Assembly (NCBI RefSeq): GCF_001644225.1
Contig: NZ_LSTV01000001.1
Span: 930,001-994,000 of the forward strand
DNA from: Microbacterium oleivorans
Lineage (GTDB): Bacteria > Actinomycetota > Actinomycetes > Actinomycetales > Microbacteriaceae
Direction: 5' to 3'
DNA: 64,000 nt
The notes beneath the pieces are model-generated. The model did no database searches and was not told the DNA's origin. It saw only the letters and a program-made list of their open reading frames with translations. Below, piece after piece: positions 33,471-41,597 of the stretch. Position numbers and translations under genes: made by a program. Positions within the stretch are counted from its first letter, which is position 1, and each line of letters begins with the position of its first letter.

Positions 33471-35147
33471 TCAGCCGTCGCGCAGAGCGGCCCGCAACGT
33501 GTCGAGACCGACGCCGCCGAGGCGGAGTGCCCGCATGTGGAACTGCTTGATATCGAAGTCGGCGCCCCCGCGCTGCGCCGCCTCGTCGCGGATCTGCTCC
33601 CAGATACGCTGGCCGACCTTGTACGACGGGGCCTGGCCGGGCCAGCCGAGGTACCGGTTCACCTCGAAGCGGATGAACTCGTCCGACATGTTGACGTTGC
33701 GACGCATGAATTCGAGCGCGTAGTCGGCATCCCACACCCCGGTGCCGTCCAGACGCGGCTTGCCGAGGTGCACGCCGATGTCGAGGACGACACGGGCGGC
33801 GCGCATCCGCTGACCGTCGAGCATCCCGAGACGGTCGGCCGGGTCGTCGAGGTAGCCGAGCTCGGCCATCAGGCGTTCGGCATAGAGCGCCCAGCCCTCG
33901 GCGTGGCCGCTCGAGCCCGCCAGGAGTCGGCGCCACGAGTTGAGCTCTGCGCGGTTGTAGACGGCCTGGGCGATCTGCAGGTGATGCCCGGGGACGCCCT
34001 CGTGGTACACGGTCGTGAGTTCCCGCCAGGTGTCGAACGAGTCGACGCCCTCGGGGACCGACCACCACATGCGCCCGGGCCGCGAGAAGTCGTCGGTGGG
34101 CCCGGTGTAGTAGATACCGCCCTCGTTCGTGGGGGCGATCATGCACTCGAGGCGACGGATCGGCTCGGGGATGTCGAAGTGCGTGCGGCCGAGTTCCTCG
34201 ACGGCCCGGTCGCTGGTCGCCTGCATCCAGGCCTGCAGCGCCTCGGTGCCGTGGAGCTTGCGGCTCTCGTCCTGCTCGAGGAAGGCGACCGCCTCCTCGA
34301 CGGTGGCGCCGCTCTTGATCTCGTTCGCGATGGCCTCCTGCTCGGCGACCATGCGGGCGAGCTCCTCGACACCCCACTCGTAGGTCTCGTCGAGGTCGAT
34401 CGTCGCGCCTAGGAAGCTGCGGGAGTGCAGGGCGTAGAGCTCCCGGCCGACGGCGTCGGTCTCGGACGCGACGGGCACCAGCTCGTCGCGTAGGAACGCG
34501 GCGAGCTGATCGTAGGCGACCCGCGCGGCGCCGGCGTTGTCGGCGAGGTCGCGGGCCAGCGAGGCGGGGAGGTGTCCTTCGGCGGGCGCGGCCTCACCGA
34601 CGAACGACGCGAAGAAGCCCGTGTCGCTCGTGTAGCGCGCGATCTGCGTCACGACCTCCCGGACCTGCCGCTGCGCCGGGACGACACCATCCGAGATGCC
34701 CTGTCGGAGGGTCTCGACGTAACCGGCGAGGGCCCCCGGGATGGCGGCGAGGCGGGTGGCGACAACCGACCAGTCGTCGACCGTGTCGGTCGGCATCAGA
34801 TCGAAGACGGAGCGGATGTCCTGCGACGGCGACGCGATGACGTTCAGGTCGCGCAGGTGCGACTTCGCCGCGTGGAGGTCGAGGTGGAGCCCCAGCTCGG
34901 CCGAGAGGTCCATCTTCGTGACCTCGTCGACGTCGTCGACCGCGTCCGCGGCGTCGAGCGCGCGGAGCGTCTCGGCTGCAGCGGCGGCCAGACGCTCGTG
35001 CCCGGCGGGCGAGTAGTCGTCCAGTCGGCCGTTGTGCTCCGTGCGCCCGATGTAGGTCGCGAGGCTCGGGGATAGTTCGGCCAGCGTGTCCACCCAGCGG
35101 TCCGCGATCGTGTCGATCGGAGTGGGCGTGCGTTGTGCGTCGGTCAT
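33471..35147 (-). CDS. DUF885 family metallopeptidase-like protein
   Basis: 558-aa soluble protein of the DUF885 family (gluzincin-like). It carries the HExxxGHH-type motif YHEGVPGHHLQ near residue 380 and SGHAEGWALYAERLM about 40 residues later, which supplies the third metal ligand. The rest is mostly helical. The length (about 550-600 aa) is normal and no signal peptide is seen, so a cytoplasmic peptidase is the best guess. The ATG at 35147 is favoured by the TACGCT at 6 bp; a longer frame upstream has no support. A strong terminator follows. Confidence 0.85.
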   Translation of the reverse strand: MTDAQRTPTPIDTIADRWVDTLAELSPSLATYIGRTEHNGRLDDYSPAGHERLAAAAAETLRALDAADAVDDVDEVTKMDLSAELGLHLDLHAAKSHLRDLNVIASPSQDIRSVFDLMPTDTVDDWSVVATRLAAIPGALAGYVETLRQGISDGVVPAQRQVREVVTQIARYTSDTGFFASFVGEAAPAEGHLPASLARDLADNAGAARVAYDQLAAFLRDELVPVASETDAVGRELYALHSRSFLGATIDLDETYEWGVEELARMVAEQEAIANEIKSGATVEEAVAFLEQDESRKLHGTEALQAWMQATSDRAVEELGRTHFDIPEPIRRLECMIAPTNEGGIYYTGPTDDFSRPGRMWWSVPEGVDSFDTWRELTTVYHEGVPGHHLQIAQAVYNRAELNSWRRLLAGSSGHAEGWALYAERLMAELGYLDDPADRLGMLDGQRMRAARVVLDIGVHLGKPRLDGTGVWDADYALEFMRRNVNMSDEFIRFEVNRYLGWPGQAPSYKVGQRIWEQIRDEAAQRGGADFDIKQFHMRALRLGGVGLDTLRAALRDG

Positions 35148-35153
35148 CCTCCG

Positions 35154-35159
35154 AGCGTA
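35154..35159 (-). promoter_or_regulatory. -10 box for leaderless DUF885 transcript
   Basis: TACGCT on the minus strand, 6 bp before the ATG at 35147. The GGAGG in the spacer abuts the ATG and would be too near to function as a ribosome site. Confidence 0.5.
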
Positions 35160-35178
35160 GAGCGTCGCACGCTCCGCG

Positions 35179-37806
35179 TCAGTGAGCCGCCTCGTCCCAG
35201 TCGCCGCCCCGGCCGATCTGCACCTCGAGCGGCACCGAGAGGTCGGCCGCGTCGCCCATGCGCGTGCGGACGATCTGCTCCACGGCATCCCACTCCCCCG
35301 TGGCCACCTCGACGACGAGTTCGTCGTGGATCTGCAGCAGCACGCGTGAGCCGAGGCCCTGATCGAGGAGGTCCTGGTGGATCTCGACGAGGGCGATCTT
35401 CATGATGTCCGCAGCGCTGCCCTGGATGGGAGCGTTGAGCGCCGCCCGCTCGGCGTTCTCGCGGAGCACGCGGTTGGGACTCGTCAGGTCGGGGAACGGG
35501 CGACGGCGACCGAAGATCGTCTCGGTGTACCCGTCGATGCGGGCCTGCTCGACGGAGGACCGCAGGTAGTCCCGCACGGCGCCGAACCGCGCGAAGTACT
35601 CGAGCATGAGCTGCTTCGCCTCGGACTGCTCGATGCGCAGCTGCTTCGAGAGCCCGAACGCGCTGAGGCCGTAGACGAGCCCGTACGACATCGCCTTGAC
35701 CTTCGTGCGCATCGGAGCCGTCACCTCGGCGGGCTCGACGCCGAACACGCGGGCGCCCACGAACCGGTGCAGGTCCTCGCCCGAGTTGAACGCCTCGATG
35801 AGGCCGGGGTCGCCGGACAGGTGCGCCATGATGCGCATCTCGATCTGGGAGTAGTCGGCCGTCAGAAGGGTCTCGTACCCCGCCCCGACCTCGAACGCCG
35901 CGCGGATCCGGCGCGACTCCTCGTTGCGGATCGGAATGTTCTGCAGGTTCGGATCCGTGCTCGAGAGCCGCCCCGTCTGGCTGCCGGTCTGGACGTAGGT
36001 CGTGTGGATGCGGCCGTCGTCGGCGATACCGACCGTCAGCGACTCGATGATCTGGCGCAGCTTCGTGGCCTCGCGGTGCTGCAGCAGCAGGCCGAGGAAC
36101 GGGTGCGGATTCGTGTCCTGCAGGTCGGCGAGGACCGCGGCATCCGTCGAGTACCCGGTCTTGGTCTTGCGGGTCTTCGGCAGTTCGAGCTGGTCGAACA
36201 GCACCTCCTGCAACTGCTTCGGCGAGCCGAGGTTCACCTCGCGCCCGATGATCGCGTACGCGTCCTGCGCGATCGCGTCGGCGCGGGCGGCGAGCTCACC
36301 CGAGAAACCCGACAGCTTGTCGCGGGAGACCGAGACGCCCGCGAGCTCCATGTCGGCCAGGGCGTCGAGGGTCGGGAGCTCGATGTCGGTCAGCACCGCG
36401 GAGACGGATGCCGGGAGCTCCGCGCGCTCTGCGGCCGCGACGCGCAGGGCGAACCAGGCGAGCTGACCCGGGGTCGCGCCCTCGGTCTCGGGCACCAGCT
36501 GCGACGGGTCGGCCTCGGGGAGCTTCTCGTCCAGGTAGCGGTCGACGAGGTCGGCGAGGTTCTTGTCGGGCAGGCTCGGCCGCAGCAGCCACCCGGCGAG
36601 GAGGACGTCGAACGCGAGCCCGCCGAGGCGCACGCCCGCCCTGCGCAGCGCCTTCACCTGCGACTTCGCGTCGACCATCACCTTCGGCGCTTCGCCCTCG
36701 AGCCACGGGGCGAGCGCCGTGCGGGCGGACTCATCCCACGCGGTCTCGCGCACCGCGTCCGTCGTCGCGACGCCGACGCGGGTCGGGAGCCCGCCGGCGA
36801 CCGCGACGGTGAGGGCGAGCTCGCCGGTCTGCTCCGCCAGCCACGCCGCGAGGGTCGCGGCATCCGTCTCCTGCGGTTCGGGGGCCGCGACCTCGGGAGC
36901 GGGCGGCTCCGCGTCCGCACCGAACGCGTCGAAGACGCGCGGCAGGAGAGTCCGGAACTCCAGGCGGGCGAAGATGTCGCGGACCGCCTGCGTGTCCATG
37001 GGCTGGACGGCGAGGTCCTGCGGGGTGAGCTCGAGCTCGACGTCGCGCAGGAGGGCGTTGAGCTGACGGTTGCGGCGGACATCGTCGAGGTGCTCGCGGA
37101 GGTTGCCGCCGACGACCCCCTTGATCTCGTCCGCGCGGTTCAGCAGCTCGTCGAGCGACCCGAACTGCGTGAGCCACTTGACGGCCGTCTTCTCGCCGAC
37201 CTTCGGGACGCCGGGGAGGTTGTCGCTCGTCTCGCCGACGAGCGCCGCGATGTCGGGGTAGTTCTCGGGCGGCAGGCCGTACTTCTCGACGACGGCGTCC
37301 GGGGTGTAGCGCTTCAGCTGCGAGACCCCCTGCACGCTCGGGTAGAGCAGCGTCACGTCGTCGGTGACGAGCTGGATCGTGTCGCGGTCGCCCGAGCACA
37401 CGAGCACCTGGAAGCCGCTCTCGACCCCCTGGGTCGCGAGCGTCGCGAGGATGTCGTCGGCTTCGACGTCCTCCTTCGTGAGGACCGGCACGCCCATCGC
37501 CGCGAGGCAGTCCTGCAGCAGCGGGATCTGCCCCTTGAACTCGGCCGGCGACTCGGACCGGTTCGCCTTGTACTCCTCGTAGACGCGGGTGCGGAACGAC
37601 TGCCGCGAGGTGTCGAACGCGACCGCGAGGTGCGTGGGACGTTCGGCCTTCACGAGGTTCACGAACATCGACAGGAAGCCGTAGATGCCGTTGGTGTGCT
37701 GGCCGTCCTTGGTCGAGAAGTTGTCGACCGGGAGCGCGAAGAACGCCCGGTAGGCCAGCGAGTGGCCGTCGACGACGAGCAGAGTAGGCTGTACGGAGTC
37801 GCTCAC
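35179..37806 (-). CDS. polA: DNA polymerase I (proofreading site degenerate)
   Basis: 875 aa. The N-terminal 5'-nuclease domain has VVDGHSLAYRAFF, the CSGDRDTIQLV acidic cluster and the helix-hairpin-helix (ALVGETSDNLPGVPKVGEKTA). The polymerase domain has motif A (LLTADYSQIEMRIMAH), motif B (RTKVKAMSYGLVYGLS) and motif C (LLQIHDELVVEV). The intervening 3'-5' exonuclease-like domain lacks the catalytic acids: the first motif reads LALTVAVAGG where FDTET would be expected, and VDAKSQVKAL replaces the QNLKYD motif. It should lack proofreading, as in mycobacterial PolA. The GTG start has TAGGCT 6 bp upstream. Confidence 0.97.
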   Translation of the reverse strand: MSDSVQPTLLVVDGHSLAYRAFFALPVDNFSTKDGQHTNGIYGFLSMFVNLVKAERPTHLAVAFDTSRQSFRTRVYEEYKANRSESPAEFKGQIPLLQDCLAAMGVPVLTKEDVEADDILATLATQGVESGFQVLVCSGDRDTIQLVTDDVTLLYPSVQGVSQLKRYTPDAVVEKYGLPPENYPDIAALVGETSDNLPGVPKVGEKTAVKWLTQFGSLDELLNRADEIKGVVGGNLREHLDDVRRNRQLNALLRDVELELTPQDLAVQPMDTQAVRDIFARLEFRTLLPRVFDAFGADAEPPAPEVAAPEPQETDAATLAAWLAEQTGELALTVAVAGGLPTRVGVATTDAVRETAWDESARTALAPWLEGEAPKVMVDAKSQVKALRRAGVRLGGLAFDVLLAGWLLRPSLPDKNLADLVDRYLDEKLPEADPSQLVPETEGATPGQLAWFALRVAAAERAELPASVSAVLTDIELPTLDALADMELAGVSVSRDKLSGFSGELAARADAIAQDAYAIIGREVNLGSPKQLQEVLFDQLELPKTRKTKTGYSTDAAVLADLQDTNPHPFLGLLLQHREATKLRQIIESLTVGIADDGRIHTTYVQTGSQTGRLSSTDPNLQNIPIRNEESRRIRAAFEVGAGYETLLTADYSQIEMRIMAHLSGDPGLIEAFNSGEDLHRFVGARVFGVEPAEVTAPMRTKVKAMSYGLVYGLSAFGLSKQLRIEQSEAKQLMLEYFARFGAVRDYLRSSVEQARIDGYTETIFGRRRPFPDLTSPNRVLRENAERAALNAPIQGSAADIMKIALVEIHQDLLDQGLGSRVLLQIHDELVVEVATGEWDAVEQIVRTRMGDAADLSVPLEVQIGRGGDWDEAAH

Positions 37807-37812
37807 CCAGCC

Positions 37813-37818
37813 AGCCTA
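37813..37818 (-). promoter_or_regulatory. -10 box for leaderless polA transcript
   Basis: TAGGCT on the minus strand with a 6-bp spacer to the GTG at 37806. Confidence 0.55.
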
Positions 37819-37889
37819 GTTCGGGCGTGCGACATCGACTCCCCCGCATCGGCGCCGGGTCGGAGCCACCCGAAGCCGAGGTCCGAGCC

Positions 37890-38336
37890 ATGTCCGAGAA
37901 CGCCCCCTCCCCCGACGCCCTCCCCGCCGGCGACGGCCTGAGCTGGGCGAAGGACCGCGGCCTCGGCGCCCTCGCCGACAAGATGGGGATCGAGCTCGTG
38001 GAGTTCACCCTCGAGAAGGCGGTGGCACGGATGCCGGTGGCCGGCAACACCCAGCCCGTCGGTCTCCTGCACGGCGGCGCCTACGTCGTGCTCGGCGAAT
38101 CGCTCGGATCGATGCACGCCAACCTGCACGCGGGACCCGGCCGCCTCGCCGTCGGCATCGACATCAACGCAACCCACACCCGCTCCGCGACGGAGGGCTG
38201 GGTGACGGGCGTGTGCACCCCGCTGCATCTCGGCCGCAGCCTCACGGTCCACGAGATCGTGGTGACCGACGACCGGGGCAGGCGGTGTTCGACGGTCCGG
38301 ATCACCAACATGGTGCGGGACCGGCCGGCATCCTGA
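37890..38336 (+). CDS. Hotdog-fold thioesterase (PaaI/YdiI type)
   Basis: 148-aa acyl-CoA thioesterase of the PaaI/YbgC-like hotdog group. The conserved active-site stretch is VGLLHGGAYVVLGESLGS (His-Gly-Gly and the catalytic Glu), preceded by PVAGNTQP. INATHTRSATEGWVTG and the final strands are typical. The ATG at 37890 has GAGG 8 bp upstream; an earlier GTG at 37827 would add 21 residues without family similarity. It is divergent from polA and converges with the GNAT gene, 6 bp between stops. Candidate substrates include 1,4-dihydroxy-2-naphthoyl-CoA or aromatic CoA esters. Confidence 0.88.
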   Translation: MSENAPSPDALPAGDGLSWAKDRGLGALADKMGIELVEFTLEKAVARMPVAGNTQPVGLLHGGAYVVLGESLGSMHANLHAGPGRLAVGIDINATHTRSATEGWVTGVCTPLHLGRSLTVHEIVVTDDRGRRCSTVRITNMVRDRPAS

Positions 38337-38342
38337 CCCGGC

Positions 38343-38855
38343 TCAGCGCGAGACGGGGTACTTGAAGCCGATGTGCGAGTCGACGAAGCCCAGCCGCGTG
38401 TAGAACCGGTGCGCCTCGGTGCGGGCGGCATCCGAGGTGAGCTGGACGAGGGATGCGCCCACCGCACGCGCCGCGACCTCGGTGACCCACGTCATCATCG
38501 CGGCTCCGATCCCGCCCGAGCGCTCCGCGCCGGCGACACGCACCGCCTCGATCATGAGGCGAGTACTCCCCCGTCGCGCCATGCCCGGCACCACGGTCAG
38601 CTGCATCGTCCCCACGATGCGACCCTCGCGCGCGACGACGAGCAGGTCGTTGCCCTCCGCGGCGAGGATGCGCCGCAGCCCCCGCAGGTAGAGCGGGCGA
38701 TCGTCGAATGCCGCGACGTCGCCGCGACCCGCGCTGACGGGGTCGTCCGACAGCAGCGCGATGATCGCGTCGAGGTCGCCCTCCTCCGCACTGCGGAGGG
38801 TGATCGGCCCGCGACGGGAGGCGAGGTCGGCCGGGAGATCGAACTCGTCGATCAC
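38343..38855 (-). CDS. GNAT family N-acetyltransferase
   Basis: 170-aa acetyltransferase. The fold is visible as ITLRSAEEGDLDAIIALL at the N-terminus, VGTMQLTVVPGMARRGSTRLMIEAVRV in the beta4 region, the acetyl-CoA pyrophosphate loop ERSGGIGAAMM, and VQLTSDAARTEAHRFYTRLGFVDSHIGF near the C-terminus. The GTG start follows pdtaR by 10 bp, so the two may be one transcript. The acceptor is unknown; similar PhnO/MarR-associated GNATs acetylate small amines. Confidence 0.88.
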   Translation of the reverse strand: MIDEFDLPADLASRRGPITLRSAEEGDLDAIIALLSDDPVSAGRGDVAAFDDRPLYLRGLRRILAAEGNDLLVVAREGRIVGTMQLTVVPGMARRGSTRLMIEAVRVAGAERSGGIGAAMMTWVTEVAARAVGASLVQLTSDAARTEAHRFYTRLGFVDSHIGFKYPVSR

Positions 38856-38865
38856 GGCGACCGCG

Positions 38866-39489
38866 TCAGGACTTCTTAGGCGCGAGCTGCTCGATGATCG
38901 CCTTGGCGACGTCCTGCATGGTCAGTCGGCGGTCCATCGACGCCTTCTGGATCCAGCGGAAGGCCTCGGGCTCGGACAGGCCCATCTTCTCGTTGAGCAG
39001 TCCCTTGGCGCGGTCGACGAGCTTGCGGGTCTCGAAGCGCTCGACCATGTCGGCGACCTCGGCCTCGAGCGTGATGATCTGCTCGTAGCGCGCGAGGGCG
39101 ATCTCGATGGCCGGCAGCAGGTCGTTCGGGGTGAACGGCTTCACGACGTACGCGAGGGCGCCCGCCTCGCTCGCCCGCTCGACGAGCTCCTTCTGGCTGA
39201 AGGCCGTGAGGAGGACCACGGGGGCGACGTGGTTCTTGCTGAGCTTCTCCGCCGCGCTGATGCCGTCGAGGATCGGCATCTTCACGTCCATGATGACGAG
39301 GTCGGGACGCAGCTCGGTGGCCAGCTGGACGGCGGTCTCACCGTCGCCCGCCTCGCCGACGACGTCGAAGCCGCTGTCACGCAGGATCTCGACGATGTCG
39401 AGGCGGATCAGCGACTCGTCCTCCGCGACGACGACGCGTCGGGGAGCCGGGGCAGCCTGGGGGGCGGTGGAGGGTTCCTGCTCAGTCAC
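38866..39489 (-). CDS. pdtaR: ANTAR-domain response regulator (PdtaR-like)
   Basis: 207-aa response regulator. The receiver domain has AEDESLIRLDI (acidic pair) and Asp68 in VIMDVKMP as the phospho-acceptor, LLTAFSQ with the switch Thr and Lys in VVKPFT. A coiled helix leads to an ANTAR RNA-binding domain (RKLVDRAKGLLNEKMGLSEPEAFRWIQ). This is the Rv1626/PdtaR architecture; ANTAR proteins bind paired RNA hairpins and cause antitermination. The partner histidine kinase PdtaS is not in the window. The start GTG has TAGGAT 6 bp upstream and an N-terminal Ala/Pro-rich tail. Confidence 0.94.
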   Translation of the reverse strand: MTEQEPSTAPQAAPAPRRVVVAEDESLIRLDIVEILRDSGFDVVGEAGDGETAVQLATELRPDLVIMDVKMPILDGISAAEKLSKNHVAPVVLLTAFSQKELVERASEAGALAYVVKPFTPNDLLPAIEIALARYEQIITLEAEVADMVERFETRKLVDRAKGLLNEKMGLSEPEAFRWIQKASMDRRLTMQDVAKAIIEQLAPKKS

Positions 39490-39495
39490 CCGTCC

Positions 39496-39501
39496 ATCCT
39501 A
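39496..39501 (-). promoter_or_regulatory. -10 box for leaderless pdtaR transcript
   Basis: TAGGAT on the minus strand (5/6 match to TATAAT), 6 bp before the GTG at 39489. Confidence 0.55.
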
Positions 39502-39527
39502 GGCCAGGGCGACCCGCCATCCTGCGG

Positions 39528-39533
39528 TATCGT
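39528..39533 (+). promoter_or_regulatory. Possible -10 box of the tRNA-Leu gene
   Basis: TATCGT lies 13 bp upstream of the mature tRNA 5' end, at an appropriate distance for a short 5' leader. No good -35 was seen. Confidence 0.35.
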
Positions 39534-39546
39534 CGTTGAGGCTCGC

Positions 39547-39632
39547 GCCGGTGTGGCGGAATGGCAGACGCGACCGACTCAAACTCGGTTGCCCGAAAGG
39601 GCGTGTGGGTTCGACTCCCACCACCGGCACCA
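39547..39632 (+). tRNA. tRNA-Leu (anticodon CAA)
   Basis: An 86-nt class II tRNA with CCA encoded. The acceptor stem GCCGGTG (39547-39553) pairs with CACCGGC (39622-39628), and the discriminator base is A at 39629. The anticodon loop contains CTCAAAC, giving CAA, which reads UUG. A long variable arm (GCCCGAAAGGGC) and T-loop GGTTCGACTCC are present. The structure folds without mismatches in the acceptor stem. It is flanked by pdtaR on the opposite strand and followed by a strong terminator. Confidence 0.97.
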
Positions 39633-39635
39633 CAG

Positions 39636-39667
39636 CGGAACGGCGCCCCCGCAGGGGCGCCGTTCCG
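39636..39667. terminator. Strong terminator behind tRNA-Leu, shared with the GlsB-like gene
   Basis: Perfect 14-bp stem CGGAACGGCGCCCC/GGGGCGCCGTTCCG with a CGCA tetraloop. On the plus strand it is followed by TGTTCT. It also lies 14 bp beyond the stop of the convergent GlsB-like gene. Confidence 0.9.
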
Positions 39668-39681
39668 TGTTCTCCGCGTCG

Positions 39682-39948
39682 TCAGGTGGTCCGACGACGG
39701 CCGACGATCAGGCCGTAGATCAGCAGGACGATGAGCGAGCCGCCGATGGCGAGCAGCCACGTCTGGATGCTGAAGAACTCTTCGAGGGGCGCGTTGAACA
39801 GCACGCTGCCCAGCCACCCTCCCAAAAGCGCTCCGACGACGCCCAGGATGAGCGTGACGAACCAGCCCCCGCCCTGCTTGCCCGGAAGGATCAGCTTGGC
39901 GATGGCGCCGGCGATGAGCCCCAGGATCAGAAAACCGAAGAACCCCAT
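39682..39948 (-). CDS. GlsB/YeaQ/YmgE family stress-response membrane protein
   Basis: 88-aa protein with three hydrophobic helices (about residues 3-20, 27-48 and 62-82). The glycine-rich family pattern is visible: GFFGFLILGLIAGAIAKLI, PGKQGGGW, LILGVVGALLGGWLG. The old name transglycosylase-associated protein is not evidence for enzymatic activity; the function is unknown, and expression is often stress induced. The ATG has an AGGAGG site. A TAGGGT element on the minus strand near 39990 could be its -10. Confidence 0.92.
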   Translation of the reverse strand: MGFFGFLILGLIAGAIAKLILPGKQGGGWFVTLILGVVGALLGGWLGSVLFNAPLEEFFSIQTWLLAIGGSLIVLLIYGLIVGRRRTT

Positions 39949-40048
39949 GATGACCTCCTGCGATCGGGTGGTGACTACCTGCCGCCCGACCCTACGCCCG
40001 CCGGAATCTCCGGCCGGAGGCCTTCCGCCGTGGCATCCCGAGTGCTAA

Positions 40049-40080
40049 GAAGCGGGCAGCCCCGAAGGACTGCCCGCTTC
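40049..40080 (-). terminator. Terminator of pyk
   Basis: Perfect 11-bp stem GAAGCGGGCAG/CTGCCCGCTTC with a 10-base loop, 16 bp after the pyk stop on the minus strand. A T-containing tail (TTAG) follows. The remaining sequence to 39949 shows no coding potential that I can support. Confidence 0.8.
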
Positions 40081-40096
40081 CGACGACGGTGAGACG

Positions 40097-41545
40097 TCAG
40101 CTCTCCGCCTTGTAGATCGGTGCCTTGCCGTGGACGGCGTCGCCGATCTTGTGAATGCGGATGTCGTTGGTCGCCCCGATGATTCCGGGAGGGGAACCGG
40201 AGATGACCACGACCTTGTCACCCTCCTCGAGGAGGCCGCGCGAGAGGAAGTAGTCGTCGACCTGCAGGAACATGAGGTCCGTGTGTGCCACATGCTCAAC
40301 GAGGGCCGACTGGATGCCCCACGTGATCGCCATGCGGCGACGGATCGCCGGGTCGATCGTGAACGCCAGCATCGGGATGCCGGGGCGCAGCCGAGACATG
40401 CGGCGGGCGGTGTCGCCGGACTCGGTGAACAGGCAGATGTACTTCGCCTCGACGAACTCCGCGACCTCGTTCGCGGCGAGGGTGATGATGCCACCCTGCG
40501 TCCGCGGCTTAGCCGTCAGCGGCGGGATGCGCTCGAGCCCGTGGGTCTCGGTCGCGTCGATGATGCGGGCCATCGTCTCGACGACACCGACGGGGTGCTT
40601 GCCGACGCTCGTTTCGCCCGAGAGCATGACCGCGTCCGCACCGTCGAGGACGGCGTTGGCCACGTCGCTCGTCTCGGCGCGGGTGGGGACCGGGTTCTCG
40701 ATCATCGTCTCGAGCATCTGCGTCGCGACGATGACGGGCTTGGCCATGCGGCGGCAGAGCTCGACCGCGCGCTTCTGCACGATGGGCACGGCCTCCAGCG
40801 GGAGCTCGACGCCCAGGTCGCCGCGGGCGACCATGATGCCGTCGAATGCGTCGATGATCTCTTCGAGCGCGTCGACCGCCTGCGGCTTCTCGATCTTGGC
40901 GATGACGGGAACCTTGCGTCCCTCCTCCGCCATGATCTCGTGCACGCGCGTCACGTCGGCGGCGTTGCGCACGAACGAGAGGGCGATGATGTCGGCACCG
41001 GCGCGCAGACCCCAGCGGAGGTCGGCCTCGTCCTTCTCGGAGAGAGCCGGGACGTTGACGGCGACACCGGGCAGGTTGATGCCCTTGTTGTTCGACACGT
41101 AGCCCGCGACGATGACCTCCGTCGTGACGACGGGGCCCTCGACACCGGTGACCTGGACGCGGACCTTGCCGTCGTCGATCAGGAGGAAGTCGCCCTTCTT
41201 CACGTCGTCGGGCAGACCCTTGAAGGTCGTGCCGACGATCTCCTTCGTGCCGGCGATGTCCTCGGTCGTGATCTTGAAAACGTCGCCCACGGCGAGGAAG
41301 TGGGGGCCTTCGGCGAAGCGACCGAGACGGATCTTCGGTCCCTGAAGGTCCACGAGGACGGCGACGGCACGGCCGGCGTCGTCCGACGCCTTCCGGACGT
41401 TGGCCAGTCGGGCGTCGTGGTCGGCGTAGTCGCCGTGGCTGAGGTTGAAGCGGGTCACGTCCACACCGGCGTCGATGATCGCGCGGACCATCTCATAGCT
41501 CTCGGTGGCGGGACCCAGCGTGGCGACGATCTTCGCGCGTCTCAC
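40097..41545 (-). CDS. pyk: Pyruvate kinase
   Basis: 482-aa glycolytic enzyme converting phosphoenolpyruvate and ADP to pyruvate and ATP. Barrel motifs are AKIVATLGPA at the N-terminus, RFNLSHGDYADH, LVDLQGPKIRLG, the B domain (about residues 70-165), VIAKIEKPQAVD, the metal site MVARGDLGVELPLE and MLETMIENPVPTRAE. The C-terminal allosteric domain is complete. The GTG at 41545 has GGAG 8 bp upstream; the longer open frame upstream is an artefact. A TAGGCT -10 box at 41592-41597 overlaps the gltD stop codon, indicating a separate promoter. Confidence 0.97.
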   Translation of the reverse strand: MRRAKIVATLGPATESYEMVRAIIDAGVDVTRFNLSHGDYADHDARLANVRKASDDAGRAVAVLVDLQGPKIRLGRFAEGPHFLAVGDVFKITTEDIAGTKEIVGTTFKGLPDDVKKGDFLLIDDGKVRVQVTGVEGPVVTTEVIVAGYVSNNKGINLPGVAVNVPALSEKDEADLRWGLRAGADIIALSFVRNAADVTRVHEIMAEEGRKVPVIAKIEKPQAVDALEEIIDAFDGIMVARGDLGVELPLEAVPIVQKRAVELCRRMAKPVIVATQMLETMIENPVPTRAETSDVANAVLDGADAVMLSGETSVGKHPVGVVETMARIIDATETHGLERIPPLTAKPRTQGGIITLAANEVAEFVEAKYICLFTESGDTARRMSRLRPGIPMLAFTIDPAIRRRMAITWGIQSALVEHVAHTDLMFLQVDDYFLSRGLLEEGDKVVVISGSPPGIIGATNDIRIHKIGDAVHGKAPIYKAES

Positions 41546-41591
41546 AGAAATAGCTCCGTCGGGTAGTGATTCGGGATCTGGGATCGGTTCC

Positions 41592-41597
41592 AGCCTA
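41592..41597 (-). promoter_or_regulatory. -10 box of pyk overlapping the gltD stop
   Basis: TAGGCT on the minus strand, about 46 bp before the pyk GTG. It includes the TAG stop of gltD. The predicted leader is about 40 nt with a GGAG site. Confidence 0.4.

Noticed and set aside
33471..35288. Upstream extension of the DUF885 frame to 35288
   Set aside because: The added residues have no family similarity, overlap the polA 3' end, and a good start with a -10 box lies at 35147.
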